Shown: positions 40,015 through 48,552 of the stretch, piece after piece
How the letters are laid out: every line of letters begins with the position of its first letter
How positions within the stretch are numbered: the stretch's first letter is position 1
Assembly (NCBI GenBank): GCA_002702655.1
Contig: PABB01000073.1
Coordinates: 62,001 to 126,000, forward strand
From: Planctomycetaceae bacterium
GTDB lineage: Bacteria; Planctomycetota; Planctomycetia; Pirellulales; Lacipirellulaceae
Direction of reading: 5' to 3'
DNA length: 64,000 bases
Made by a program: the position numbers and the translations under genes
Notes under the pieces: generated by a model
Database searches by the model: none
Seen by the model: only the letters and a program-made list of their open reading frames with translations
Told to the model about the DNA's origin: nothing

Positions 40015-41145
40015 TCATCGCGCCAGCTTCAACAGTTGTACGGCAATCGCGATCACGCCCACCGCGGCCAGCAGGCTTTTCACCGTGTCGAGCCACCCGT
40101 CGCGCGTCGGGGCCTGCGGCCAGATCGCGGGCGAGTTGTCCGCCGACGGCGAAGCCGCACCAGCAGGGGCTGGCGCCCATGTTGGCTCTGCTCCGCGGGC
40201 AACGTCAGCGGTCGGCGCTGCAGGGGCGCTGGCGGCCGCAGCGGACGCGGCGCTCAGCGTTGCACTTGCCTGGCGTTGCGGCGGGGACGGGGTGGTCGTC
40301 GTGGCCTGCGACGCGACCGCCACCGAAGCAGCGGGCTCTGCGGGCGCCGCGCCGTGAGTGGACGCCGTCAGTGCGAACCGCGGCTCGGCCGCCTCGCGAC
40401 TGTCCTGCGCTCCGCCGATATCGGGCGCCAGCGACGCGAGGAAATTCTCCACGCGTCCGCCGAAGCTGCCCAGCGTGGTCCCTTCGCCGGCCCCAAACAG
40501 CACGCCGGCCAGCTCGCCGCGGTCATTGAAGATCGGCCCGCCGGAGTCGCCCTGTCGGGCCTGCACGTCCAGCTCGACCATGTGCTGCGGCAAGTCGGCC
40601 CGGGGCGCGTAATACTGCGTGCAGCGCCCGGTGGCAGCGCGGTAGATTCCCGGACCGTAGCCGCAGATGGTGAGCTGATCCCCCGGTTGCGGCGCGCGCG
40701 TGGCGATCGTCACCGGTTCGGCGGGCGGGCGCCAAATGACCAGCGCCGCCAGGTCCCAGTCGGAATCGACCTTCAGCGGGCGCGCCTTGGACGTGAACCC
40801 GCCCGGCATGATGACCTCCACCGGCCCGGTGGCGTCGCGCACCACGTGCCAGTTGGTGATGACCAACCCAAAGTCGTCGCGGACGTCGATCAGCACGCCG
40901 CTGCCCAGCGACGTGGCGCCATTCTCGGGCACGACGATCCGCGCCACCGCCGGGTGGGGCGCGTCGGATCGCAGGTGTTGCGTCGGCGAGTACGCGGTCG
41001 CGACAGGAGCCGCAATGACAGCAAGAAGGGCCGCCAAGCGCGCCAGCGCCGAGGAAGTCGCGCGGCGACAGCGCGGGCGGCTCGCGCGTGGACCGACGGA
41101 CAGATGCTTGGCAGATCGGCTGAGCACGGCGGGCGCGGCGAGCAC
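40015..41145 (-). CDS. Trypsin-like serine protease with C-terminal membrane anchor
   Basis: About 376 aa; the start is GTG 41145 or GTG 41127, with neither ribosome site strong. An Arg-rich N-terminus precedes a hydrophobic segment (ALARLAALLAVIAAPVATAYS), an export signal. The chymotrypsin-fold domain has its triad: His in VITNWHVV, Asp in DSDWDLAALV, Ser in RQGDSGGPIFND, as in S1/DegP-like enzymes. A long Ala/Pro/Ser/Thr-rich linker (~100 residues) leads to one C-terminal TM helix (SLLAAVGVIAIAVQLLKLA). No PDZ domain is visible. It starts two nucleotides after the stop of a small gene and close to an RHH gene on the same strand, so a three-gene unit is likely. The exact role is unknown. 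Confidence 0.85.
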   Translation of the reverse strand: MLAAPAVLSRSAKHLSVGPRASRPRCRRATSSALARLAALLAVIAAPVATAYSPTQHLRSDAPHPAVARIVVPENGATSLGSGVLIDVRDDFGLVITNWHVVRDATGPVEVIMPGGFTSKARPLKVDSDWDLAALVIWRPPAEPVTIATRAPQPGDQLTICGYGPGIYRAATGRCTQYYAPRADLPQHMVELDVQARQGDSGGPIFNDRGELAGVLFGAGEGTTLGSFGGRVENFLASLAPDIGGAQDSREAAEPRFALTASTHGAAPAEPAASVAVASQATTTTPSPPQRQASATLSAASAAAASAPAAPTADVARGAEPTWAPAPAGAASPSADNSPAIWPQAPTRDGWLDTVKSLLAAVGVIAIAVQLLKLAR

Positions 41146-41147
41146 GG

Positions 41148-41366
41148 CTACTTGGATTTCGGGGCGTCGCTGCGACGCGTCTTCTCGTTGGTCACGATCA
41201 ACTTGAGCAGGCGCTTGCGCAACTCGGCCAGCGACTCGCGATCGGTCGGCTTGTCGGTGCGGTCGCTGGACCGCGCGGACGAATCGTCGTCGCGCGAGCT
41301 GGTCACAATGTGCGACCATCGCGTCGAGATCGACGGCACGGACGAATCCGCAGGGCCGAGGGGCAT
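41148..41366 (-). CDS. Small Ser/Asp-rich protein between RHH gene and protease gene
   Basis: 72 aa from ATG 41366. The N-terminal half is Ser/Arg/Asp-rich and probably disordered (TSSRDDDSSARSSDRTDKP), the C-terminal half basic and helical (ESLAELRKRLLKLIVTNEKT, then RRSDAPKSK). It begins 12 nt after the stop of the RHH gene and ends two nucleotides before the likely start of the protease, so translation is probably coupled. No family is recognised. It could be a substrate or inhibitor of the protease, which is a guess from position. Confidence 0.6.
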   Translation of the reverse strand: MPLGPADSSVPSISTRWSHIVTSSRDDDSSARSSDRTDKPTDRESLAELRKRLLKLIVTNEKTRRSDAPKSK

Positions 41367-41378
41367 AATCGGGTCGCC

Positions 41379-41618
41379 TTATGCAGCAATGGGCCGGCCG
41401 CCGCGCAGGTCTTCGTCGCGGGGCGGAAAATCGCGGCCTTGGTTGTAAAGGTGTTTGAGCCGCGCGAGTTCCGCCCGCAGGGCGTTCTCGGCCAGCTTGG
41501 TCAGGGTCAGCCGCGCCGGGTTGCCCGCCAGGTGAACGGCGGCGTTGCGGGCCTCGTCCAACACGTCGGCCGGCAGATACAACGTGGCGCGAACTTTCGG
41601 CGCGGGGCGGTGCGGCAT
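41379..41618 (-). CDS. Ribbon-helix-helix-type DNA-binding protein
   Basis: 79 aa from ATG 41618. KVRATLYLPADVLDEARNAA is the strand-helix-helix of the RHH (Arc/MetJ/CopG) class, followed by a second helix pair LTKLAENALRAELARLKHLY. This resembles the small ParB-like centromere proteins and antitoxin-type repressors whose C-terminus ends NxGxDFPPRDE, as here. It probably acts as a dimeric repressor of its own transcript. It is first in a run of three genes with the 72-aa protein and the protease. Confidence 0.7.
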   Translation of the reverse strand: MPHRPAPKVRATLYLPADVLDEARNAAVHLAGNPARLTLTKLAENALRAELARLKHLYNQGRDFPPRDEDLRGGRPIAA

Positions 41619-41805
41619 GGCGGTGACAACGCGAGTCAATACGAAACGGACGAAACGCTCGTTCGGCGCGCAATCCATGTTGCGCGTCGTTGTTGTGTAT
41701 CGAACGTCACGGCGCGACGACTGCAAACGTCAGACGTTTCGCGGCAGAGTCGGCCCAATCGGCACAGATTGCCAGACGCCAGAGCGCGAGAATCCCGCGG
41801 GCTGA

Positions 41806-43686
41806 TTAGAAGAGCCGCCTGCTAGCAACTCGATATGCCGCGGCCGCGACGCCGCACAGCAGCAGCGTGGCGGCCAGCGGTTCGGGAACCGCAGTCGCTG
41901 CGCCGCCACTCGCCAATGCCGCGTTGCGTTGCCAGATCAGAAAGTCGCCGCCGTCGACGCGTGCGTTGCCGTCGCCGTCGGCGCCGTGGAACTCGGTGGT
42001 CGCGACGCCGTATTGGCCGGCCCACATGGCCAGGTCGGCGCCGTCGGTCAGCAGGTCGCCCGTGAAGTCGCCCCAGGACGAGAACCACGGCTCGACGACC
42101 AGCAGCGTCTGGTTGACCGCCACGTCGTGCAGTTGTTGCACGTAGCCGCTGGGCCATTGGATGGTGACCACATCGACGGAGCCGGCGTGCTCGCCGAGGC
42201 CAAAGTGGGCAGTGCGCTCGTTCTGGCTGAGAAAGCTGCTGCCCCCGTCGACCTCCCACACTTGCTTCGCGGCCGGCTCGCTCGCGTCGGGCGTGACCTC
42301 AATCCACGCGCCGATGCCGTCGCGATTGCTGGCGGTTCCCTGCAGGTCGATCCGCAGATAGCGCCCGGGCGCCGAGTCGTTGCGGTACAGCACGGGCGCC
42401 GCCTCGTTGTTGACGACCACCACGTCCAGGTCGCCGTCCGCGTCGTAGTCCAGGTGCAGCAGTCCGCGTCCCTGCAGCGTGTCGGTCACGCCCTCGGCCT
42501 CGGACACGTCGGTATAGACGCCGCCGTCATTGCGCCACAAGGTGGTGCGGTCGTCCTCCCAGCCGATGCCGTTCCAGCCGTTGGTGGCAATCAGGTCCAG
42601 ATCGCCGTCGTTGTCGTAGTCGAAGAACGACGTGCCCCACGACCAGCGGGAGTCGCGCACGCCCGCCGCGAGCGTCACGTCCGTGAACTGGCGATTCCCG
42701 TCGTTGCGGTAAAGTCGATTGAATCCGCCGGTGGCGCCGGGGTTGTCCGGCGAGGGGGTGATGTTGGTGATGAACCAATCGAGATCGCCGTCGCCGTCGT
42801 AGTCGCCGAAGGTCGAGCCCATGCCGTTCAGATCGGTGCCCACCCCCGCGGGGATCGTCCCGTCGATGAAGGTGCCGTCGCCGTTACTCCAGAACAACTG
42901 GCTGGTTACAAAGTCCGACGCCACAGCCAAATCGAGATGCCCGTCGCGATTCAGGTCAATCAACCGCGGCGAGAACCGCCACGCCCGATTGCTGCGGTAG
43001 ACGTCGATGCCTGCCGCGACGGTCACGTCCTCGAACGCTCCGACTTCCCCGCCGCCCAAATTGCGCAACAGCCGCGCCTGATTGTCGTCGAGAAAGTTGC
43101 GCCAGTCGGCGGTCACGATGTCGAGATAGCCGTCCCGGTCGTAGTCGCCGAACGAGACGCCCTGCCCCATTCGCGTGACGGTGTTGGCCAGCGCGGCGAC
43201 GTTGGTCGTACCCGCATCCGTGAAGTACCCCTGGCCGTCATTCAGATACAGATAGTTTCGCGTGTCGTTGGTCGACGTCATATACAGGTCGAGGTCGCCG
43301 TCGTTGTCGATGTCGGCGGACGCCACGCCGTTGGTCTGCGTGGCGACGGCGAACCCGGCGGTCGCGGTGCGCGGCTCGAACGTGCCGTCGCCCTGGTTGC
43401 GGTACAGGATGTCGGCCTCGCCCATCCGCGTGAACACGAGGTCGACCAGGCCGTCGCCGTCGAAATCGCCGGCCGCCGCGCCGCCCGTCATGAAGGCCGG
43501 CGAGGGCAAGCCTTCAGCCACGTTGGCGGTCATCTGCACGTGATCGATACCGGCGGCGGCGGTCACGTCGACAAACGTTTGGGCGCGTGCGCGAACGCCC
43601 AGCGTGTCCGCGCACGCCAACCCCGCCAAAGCGGCCAGCCCGCAGACGCCAGTCAGTAACTTGCGTGACTTGCTGTGAGCTCGCAT
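41806..43686 (-). CDS. PEP-CTERM FG-GAP/VCBS repeat protein with ASPIC/UnbV domain
   Basis: 626-aa exported, presumably surface-associated protein. Signal peptide about 1-35 (LLTGVCGLAALAGLACA). About seven calcium-binding FG-GAP/VCBS blades with D-x-D-x-DG motifs follow (GDFDGDG, ADIDNDGD, GDYDRDG, IDLNRDG, GDYDGDGD, FDYDNDGD, LDYDADGD), a probable beta-propeller at about 70-440. At about 455-530 is an ASPIC/UnbV-type domain (SNRDGIGAWIEVTP, then HFGLGEHAGSVDVVTIQWPS). Then come two dockerin-like segments, GDFTGDLLTDGADLAMWAG and ADGDGNARVDGGDFLIWQRN, and the PEP-CTERM tail VPEPLAATLLLCGVAAAAYR ending RRLF. Function is unknown; the domains point to adhesion or polysaccharide binding. Confidence 0.9.
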   Translation of the reverse strand: MRAHSKSRKLLTGVCGLAALAGLACADTLGVRARAQTFVDVTAAAGIDHVQMTANVAEGLPSPAFMTGGAAAGDFDGDGLVDLVFTRMGEADILYRNQGDGTFEPRTATAGFAVATQTNGVASADIDNDGDLDLYMTSTNDTRNYLYLNDGQGYFTDAGTTNVAALANTVTRMGQGVSFGDYDRDGYLDIVTADWRNFLDDNQARLLRNLGGGEVGAFEDVTVAAGIDVYRSNRAWRFSPRLIDLNRDGHLDLAVASDFVTSQLFWSNGDGTFIDGTIPAGVGTDLNGMGSTFGDYDGDGDLDWFITNITPSPDNPGATGGFNRLYRNDGNRQFTDVTLAAGVRDSRWSWGTSFFDYDNDGDLDLIATNGWNGIGWEDDRTTLWRNDGGVYTDVSEAEGVTDTLQGRGLLHLDYDADGDLDVVVVNNEAAPVLYRNDSAPGRYLRIDLQGTASNRDGIGAWIEVTPDASEPAAKQVWEVDGGSSFLSQNERTAHFGLGEHAGSVDVVTIQWPSGYVQQLHDVAVNQTLLVVEPWFSSWGDFTGDLLTDGADLAMWAGQYGVATTEFHGADGDGNARVDGGDFLIWQRNAALASGGAATAVPEPLAATLLLCGVAAAAYRVASRRLF

Positions 43687-43816
43687 CGCCGTGACGTCGG
43701 CTGAAGTGGGACCAGGAGAGTGAAGTCGGTCGTTGGACGGCGCAGGCGCGCTATCGCCGCAATCGTCAAGCGCTCGTACAGCCGAGCAATCCCGATCGGC
43801 AGTTCGTCTGGTGGCA

Positions 43817-43858
43817 TGAAAAAGCGTTCGCCCAACCCGACGTTGGACGAACGCTTGA
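43817..43858 (-). terminator. Rho-independent terminator of the PEP-CTERM gene at 43882-44553
   Basis: On the minus strand AAGCGTTCGTCCAAC, a 4-5 nt loop, GTTGGGCGAACGCTT and then TTTC. The stem of about 15 pairs with one G-T mismatch and the T-run (complement of 43819-43823) are a clear intrinsic terminator about 25 nt after the stop. Confidence 0.9.
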
Positions 43859-43881
43859 TAGTCATCGCAGCGGATCCTGAT

Positions 43882-44553
43882 TCAGCGAGCGCGACGGCGC
43901 AGGCCAATCAGCCCCAAGGCGGCCATGCCGGCCATCGCCAGGGTGGCCGGTTCGGGCACGCCGGCGATGTTGAAGTTGACGTCGTCGACATAGACGGTCT
44001 GACTCAGCGCGCCGCCGAAGCTTTGGATCGCGTAGACGACGCGAGCCAGGTTGGCGCCAGCCGGGACGGTGTCGGCGAGGACGAACTCTTCGTAGTCGCT
44101 ACCAACGGGCGAATCGGTGATCTGCGTACGCGAGATTTCGACGTTGGCAACCGAGTCGCGCCACTCGATGCGAATCTCGCTGCCGCCGGTGTCGCCAACC
44201 AGTTTGTGCCAACCGCTGAACCACACGGCGGTCCCAGCTGCGACCGAGGCGGGGATCGTTTGGTCCTGGAAGGCGCCTGCGAACTGATTGCCCGAGTTGA
44301 AGATGTCAAGTTGCATCGACGACGCGCCGTTGCGCGGCATCGACGTCGACAAAGCCGAGGAGGCGTCGGAGCCGGAGGAGAACGCCTCCCACGAGCCGAG
44401 GAACGGAGGCCCGTCCATCGTGAACCGCGACGGATCCTCGAAGCCGGGATCTTCCAGCAAGTTGGGGTTGTCCAGGTGGGCGCCAATTGCGGACGTGCAG
44501 TTGACGGCGACTGCAACCGCGGTGAGAAGCAGACTGAGCGATTTGATCTTCAT
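43882..44553 (-). CDS. PEP-CTERM protein, carbohydrate-binding-like
   Basis: 223 aa from ATG 44553, with GAGGG upstream. Signal peptide LLLTAVAVAVNCTSAIGA (about 8-26). The mature part NLLEDPGFEDPSRFTMDGPP then SWEAFSSGSDASS and VWFSGWHKLVGDTGGSEIRI is a small beta-sandwich of the CBM/DUF type seen in PEP-CTERM proteins. The tail VPEPATLAMAGMAALGLIGL and RRRAR is a textbook PEP-CTERM sorting signal. Expected fate: exosortase-dependent sorting to the outer surface or matrix. It is followed by a good terminator and stands alone. Confidence 0.9.
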   Translation of the reverse strand: MKIKSLSLLLTAVAVAVNCTSAIGAHLDNPNLLEDPGFEDPSRFTMDGPPFLGSWEAFSSGSDASSALSTSMPRNGASSMQLDIFNSGNQFAGAFQDQTIPASVAAGTAVWFSGWHKLVGDTGGSEIRIEWRDSVANVEISRTQITDSPVGSDYEEFVLADTVPAGANLARVVYAIQSFGGALSQTVYVDDVNFNIAGVPEPATLAMAGMAALGLIGLRRRAR

Positions 44554-44948
44554 TACACCCTCGTTCAAAGCAGATAGAAACATGTGGTCTACGAGAACAC
44601 CAACTGAGGCCCCGCTCAAGCAGAAAAGACAAGCAAGGAGCGGTTACGTTTGACAGCGGGCCGGGTCGAGTTCCGCCACGCCATAGTGCTGATTATAGAC
44701 GCGACTGACAATCCGCCTCAAATAAAAAACCGCATTCGCCGACGAGTTTCGCAGGCGCGCACAGGACAAAGAACAGGCACAACATGTTGGTTCTTTGCAC
44801 CCTCGTCGTGACTGGCCGGGCAAAACCCAACGCCAGCAAACTCAGTAACTGTTTCATAGCGAGCGGGCAGCCCAAGGCGCACAACAACTTACGATGACAC
44901 GACGCTGCCGCTCGCGCCGCCGAGCAACTGCCAGTTGCGCGGCGACGT
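44554..44948. other. 395-nt upstream region of the PEP-CTERM gene
   Basis: No gene. It contains a possible minus-strand promoter (44692-44721) and a small palindrome AAAGAAC...GTTCTTT (about 44767-44803). Base composition is less GC-rich than the flanks. The downstream end of the cobA-hemD transcript runs into it. Confidence 0.6.
44692..44721 (-). promoter_or_regulatory. Possible promoter for the PEP-CTERM gene at 44553
   Basis: Minus strand: TTGAGG, 18 nt, TATAAT. The -10 is perfect and the -35 is 4/6. It lies about 140 nt from the start codon. Confidence 0.4.
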
Positions 44949-46466
44949 TTACTCAGCCGCAGCGGACGCAGCCAGCGCTTCGATCAGCCCGTCGCTGGTG
45001 TACTGCTCGGCCACGGCGGCGACGTCCAGGCCCGCGTCGGTCAGAACGCCCGCGGTCAGCGGGCTGATAGCGGCCAGTTTCGTGCGGTGCAAGCTGTCGC
45101 CAAACAGCGCGACTAACGAGCGAGCGATCGCCGAACTGGTCGCCGTCACCCAGTCGATCTCGCCCGCGGCGAGTTGCTCGGCAATCGTCGGCTCGGCCGC
45201 AGTCACGTCGCGGCTTTCGTAGGCCACCGCTTGCGTCACGGAGCCCCCAGCGGCCGTCAGGTCGTCGTGCAGCGTTTCCCGCCCCCGGCTGGCGCGGACC
45301 AGCAGAAAGTGCTCGCCCGCCGCGGCCGCCGGCTCCAGCGCGGTCGCCAACTGCTCGGCGCGGTACTCGTCGGGCTGCACGTCGGCGGCCAGTCCGCGCT
45401 GGGCAAGCGCCGCGACGGTCGCGGGTCCAATCGCGGCCAGCTTCACTCCGCCGAGGGCGCGCAGGTCGCGGCCGCTCGCCTGCAGGGCGTCGAGAAAGTA
45501 AGCCACGCCGTTGGCGCTGGAAAAGACCACCCAGTGGAAATCGCCCAACCGCTCGATCGCGGCGTGCAGTGGCGCCGGGTCGGCGGGCGGTCCGATCTCG
45601 ATCGCCGGTTGCACCAGCGCCCGCGCGCCCAACTCTTCAAGTTGGGCCACCATCCCGGCCGCTTGATGCGCGGGCCGGGTGACCAGGACGGTTTGCCCCA
45701 GCAAGGGCCGGCGGGCGAACCACCGGCTGGCGCCGCTGGCGGCCACCGCGTCGCCCACGACAATGATCGCCGGCGGGCGCACTTTGCCGGGAGCCAACTC
45801 GTTGGCCAACTCGCCCAGCGTGGTCTGCTTGATCCACTGCTGCGGCAGGCTGGCGTGCCGGACGATCGCCGCGGGCGTGGCGGCCGACTTGCCGTGAGTG
45901 ATGAGCTCTGGCGCCCACCGTGGCGCCCCCGTCACGCCCATGTAAAACACCAACGTGCCGGGAAACCGCGCCAGCGCCGCCAGGTCGAGCGGCGCGCCGG
46001 TTTTTGCGTCGCTCTGTTGGCCGGTGACGAAGGCCACGCACGAGGCCGCGTCGCGATGTGTGAGCGGCACGCCGGCATACGCACTGGCGGCCGCCGCGGC
46101 CGTGACGCCGGGGACCACTTCGTACGGAATGCCGGCGGCCTCCAGCGCGGCGACCTCTTCGGCCAACCGGCCGAAGATCGTGCAGTCGCCCCCCTTAAGT
46201 CGCGCGACGGTCCGCCCGCTGCGCGCCGCCGCGATCATGGCCGCGTTGACCTCGTCCTGCCCCAAGAGTCTGCCCTGGCCGTGCCGACCCAGGCAGGTCA
46301 ATTCCGCGTCGGCGCGGGCGTGCTCCAGCAGCCGGGGGTTGGCCAGATAGTCGTACAGCACCACATCGGCCCGGGCTAACAAATCCCGACCGCGCAGCGT
46401 CAGCAGCCCGGGATCGCCCGGACCGGCGCCAATCAGGTACACTGGAGATGGCGGGGGGGACGACAT
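44949..46466 (-). CDS. cobA-hemD: Fused uroporphyrinogen-III methyltransferase / uroporphyrinogen-III synthase
   Basis: 505 aa, two enzymes in one chain for tetrapyrrole synthesis. About 1-245: SAM-dependent uroporphyrinogen-III C-methyltransferase, with VYLIGAGPGDPGLLTLRG (SAM loop), RLKGGDCTIFGRLAEEVAAL, VVPGVTAAAAASAYAGVPLT and FYMGVTGAPRW. About 250-505: uroporphyrinogen-III synthase, weakly conserved as always, with LVTRPAHQAAGMVAQLEELG, VFSSANGVAYFL, AAIGPATVAALAQRGLAADV and WVTATSSAIARSL. The first makes precorrin-2 for sirohaem/B12, the second supplies uroporphyrinogen III to haem as well. Fusions of this kind are known. No neighbour in the window belongs to the pathway. Confidence 0.95.
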   Translation of the reverse strand: MSSPPPSPVYLIGAGPGDPGLLTLRGRDLLARADVVLYDYLANPRLLEHARADAELTCLGRHGQGRLLGQDEVNAAMIAAARSGRTVARLKGGDCTIFGRLAEEVAALEAAGIPYEVVPGVTAAAAASAYAGVPLTHRDAASCVAFVTGQQSDAKTGAPLDLAALARFPGTLVFYMGVTGAPRWAPELITHGKSAATPAAIVRHASLPQQWIKQTTLGELANELAPGKVRPPAIIVVGDAVAASGASRWFARRPLLGQTVLVTRPAHQAAGMVAQLEELGARALVQPAIEIGPPADPAPLHAAIERLGDFHWVVFSSANGVAYFLDALQASGRDLRALGGVKLAAIGPATVAALAQRGLAADVQPDEYRAEQLATALEPAAAAGEHFLLVRASRGRETLHDDLTAAGGSVTQAVAYESRDVTAAEPTIAEQLAAGEIDWVTATSSAIARSLVALFGDSLHRTKLAAISPLTAGVLTDAGLDVAAVAEQYTSDGLIEALAASAAAE

Positions 46467-46536
46467 GGCAAGCGGCGGGGAAATCGGTCTGGCAAGGTGG
46501 CCGCAGCGCTGCGGCGAAACCCGGACCAGCGGAAAC

Positions 46537-46545
46537 TGTTAGAAT
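46537..46545 (+). promoter_or_regulatory. Extended -10 element upstream of the TPR gene
   Basis: TG-T-TAGAAT on the plus strand, about 84 nt before the ATG at 46629. An extended -10 needs little -35; the -35 position reads AAACCC, which is poor. It lies in the divergent space between cobA-hemD and the TPR gene. Confidence 0.4.
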
Positions 46546-46628
46546 AACCGGACGCCCGGTTGCTGCGTAGGCAAGCAGCGGCGGCCGGCAAACTCCTCCG
46601 CCCGCAAGACGCACGGAACTGGCGCATC

Positions 46629-48068
46629 ATGGCGACTGAAAACCTCTCGGCTGCAGCGGCTCCCCACGCAGCCCGCCCGCTGCCGACCGCGGTCCGACAA
46701 CGCCTGCAAAAGGTGTTCGACCACGCCCAACGCTGCCTGGAACGGCAGGACTACGACTACGCCATCCAACTGCTCACCCAGTGCGTGGCCGAAGACCCGG
46801 GCAACCTGATCTACGTGCAGACGTTTCTGGGAACGCTGCAAAAAAAATTCGGCGACAAGCGCAAACCGTCGGCCGTCGGGGCGTTGAAGCTCAAGAGCCT
46901 CCGCTCATCGCTGCACAAGGCGATTGCCAAGGGTGCGTGGGAATCGGCGTTTCAAACCGGCTGCGCAGCGATGGCGATCAGCCCGTGGGACGGCGCGACG
47001 CTGCTGCAGATGGCGGACGCCTGTCGGCAGCTCAGCGCGCCGGAAGCGGAGTTGTATTACCTGCGGTGGGCGCTCAGCGCTGCGCCCAAGGACCCCGTGA
47101 TCAATCGGGCCGCCGGGCTCACGCTGCAACGGATGGGGCAGTTCGAGCAAGCCATCGCATGCTGGCGGCGGGTGAAAGAGGCCAAGCCTGAGGACGAAGA
47201 GGCCAGCCTGGCGGTCTCGCGGCTGAGCGTGGAGAAGACCATTCACGACGGGGGCTACGACCCCGAACTGCTGGGCAGCGGCCGTCGCGAAACGGAGGCC
47301 GCCTTCCCGGGAACGGAGGACGCCCCTGCCGAGGACGGCCAGCCGCAGCAATCGCCCGAGGAGCGACTGCGGCAGATCATCGCCAACGACCCGGCCGACA
47401 TCGCCGCGAATCTGCGGCTGGCGGATCTACTCGCCCAGCAGGGCGACATCGACGCGGCGCTGGCGGTGCTCGAGACGGCCAATCAGGCGACCGGCGGCGG
47501 GGAGATCGTGCTGCGCGACCGCATCGAGGACGTCCACATTCGCCAGGCCCGCCGGCAGGTGCAGATCGCCGAGCAACACCACGGGCACGAGCAGAGCGAG
47601 GATTCGGCGCGCGTGCTGGCCCAGGCCCGCAACCATGCCAATCAGGTCGAGTTGGAGGTCTACACGGCCCGCTCGGACCGCGACCCGCAGGTCCCGTGGC
47701 TGAAGTACGAGCTGGGCCTGCGGCTGCGGCGGGCCGGGAAGTACAAGGAAGCGATCACCGCCCTGCAGGCCGCCCGCAGCGATGCCAAGCGCAAAGCCAT
47801 GGTGCTGCTGGAGTTAGGCGAATGCTTCCAGAAAATCGAGCAGTACAAGCTGGCGATGTCGAACTACGAGGCCGCCATCGAGGCGTCCGAAGACCCCGAG
47901 AGCGACGTGCACAAGCTGTCGCTGTACCGCGCCGGCGTGCTGGCAACCGGGCTGCGGGAGCTCGACCTGGCCGAGCGGCACCTGACCGCCCTGGCGGGGA
48001 TCGATTTTGGCTTCCGAGATGTCGCGGAGCGGCTGGACAATCTCAACAAACTTCGCGATAGTGGTTGA
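46629..48068 (+). CDS. Tetratricopeptide-repeat protein
   Basis: 479-aa cytoplasmic helical-repeat protein from ATG 46629. At least four TPR-like units are visible (residues 30-60 CLERQDYDYAIQLLTQCVAE, about 140-190 ELYYLRWALSAAPKD then AGLTLQRMGQFEQAIACWRR, about 240-280, and about 360-470 GLRLRRAGKYKEAITALQAA, ECFQKIEQYKLAMSNYEAAI, LRELDLAERHLTAL). A Glu/Pro-rich spacer at about 210-245 splits the two blocks. No enzymatic motif. TPR proteins act as scaffolds; the partner is not apparent. It is followed after 104 nt by rpsT on the same strand. Confidence 0.88.
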   Translation: MATENLSAAAAPHAARPLPTAVRQRLQKVFDHAQRCLERQDYDYAIQLLTQCVAEDPGNLIYVQTFLGTLQKKFGDKRKPSAVGALKLKSLRSSLHKAIAKGAWESAFQTGCAAMAISPWDGATLLQMADACRQLSAPEAELYYLRWALSAAPKDPVINRAAGLTLQRMGQFEQAIACWRRVKEAKPEDEEASLAVSRLSVEKTIHDGGYDPELLGSGRRETEAAFPGTEDAPAEDGQPQQSPEERLRQIIANDPADIAANLRLADLLAQQGDIDAALAVLETANQATGGGEIVLRDRIEDVHIRQARRQVQIAEQHHGHEQSEDSARVLAQARNHANQVELEVYTARSDRDPQVPWLKYELGLRLRRAGKYKEAITALQAARSDAKRKAMVLLELGECFQKIEQYKLAMSNYEAAIEASEDPESDVHKLSLYRAGVLATGLRELDLAERHLTALAGIDFGFRDVAERLDNLNKLRDSG

Positions 48069-48171
48069 TTCGCCAGCCGTCGCGGACCGCGACTACCGCT
48101 GCTGGCCGCCTGCGAACTCAGCAGTTCGCCGTTCGCCCCGGATTCTCGTGAGCCCCGTTTAGCCAACCGCT

Positions 48172-48438
48172 ATGCCCAATTCAGTTAACGCCAAGAAGCG
48201 CCTTCGTCAGAGCCTCGACCGCCGCGATCGGCATCGCGCCACGCGCAGCACGCTGCGGACCCAGATTCGCAAGCTCCGCAAAGCCGTCGCCGACGGCGAC
48301 AAGGACGCCGCCCAGACCGAGCTGAAGGTCACGGTGAAAGCCCTCGACCGGGCGGCCGCCAAGGGCATCATTCACAAGAACGCCGCCGCGCGGACCAAGT
48401 CGCGGTTGAACAAGGCGGTCAAAGAGATCGCGGCTTAA
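48172..48438 (+). CDS. rpsT: Ribosomal protein S20
   Basis: 88 aa, standard length. Very basic, helical: MPNSVNAKKRLRQSLDRRDR then HRATRSTLRTQIRKLRKAV and KGIIHKNAAARTKSRLNKAV. The AAARTKSRLNKAV end is the hallmark of S20, which binds 16S rRNA helices 9 and 44 and is added early in 30S assembly. A GC hairpin (48456-48479) follows the stop. Confidence 0.97.
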   Translation: MPNSVNAKKRLRQSLDRRDRHRATRSTLRTQIRKLRKAVADGDKDAAQTELKVTVKALDRAAAKGIIHKNAAARTKSRLNKAVKEIAA

Positions 48439-48452
48439 AGCGGCCTTGGAGG

Positions 48453-48537
48453 TGCCATGCCCACGCTCGCGTGGGCATGCGAACGCCGTGCGAGCCACGC
48501 GCCGAACTTCGCACGGCTCACAGAGCCGTGGCACGCT
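48453..48537. repeat. Two adjacent palindromes after rpsT
   Basis: CATGCCCACG-ctcg-CGTGGGCATG (48456-48479), a perfect 10-bp stem that may serve as bidirectional terminator between rpsT and pyrK though it lacks a T-run. Then comes a family C unit (48484-48536), GCACGGCTCACAGAGCCGTG then GCACGC, with a diverged left arm. Confidence 0.8.
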
Positions 48538-48552
48538 GGATTGAAGCCCTGC

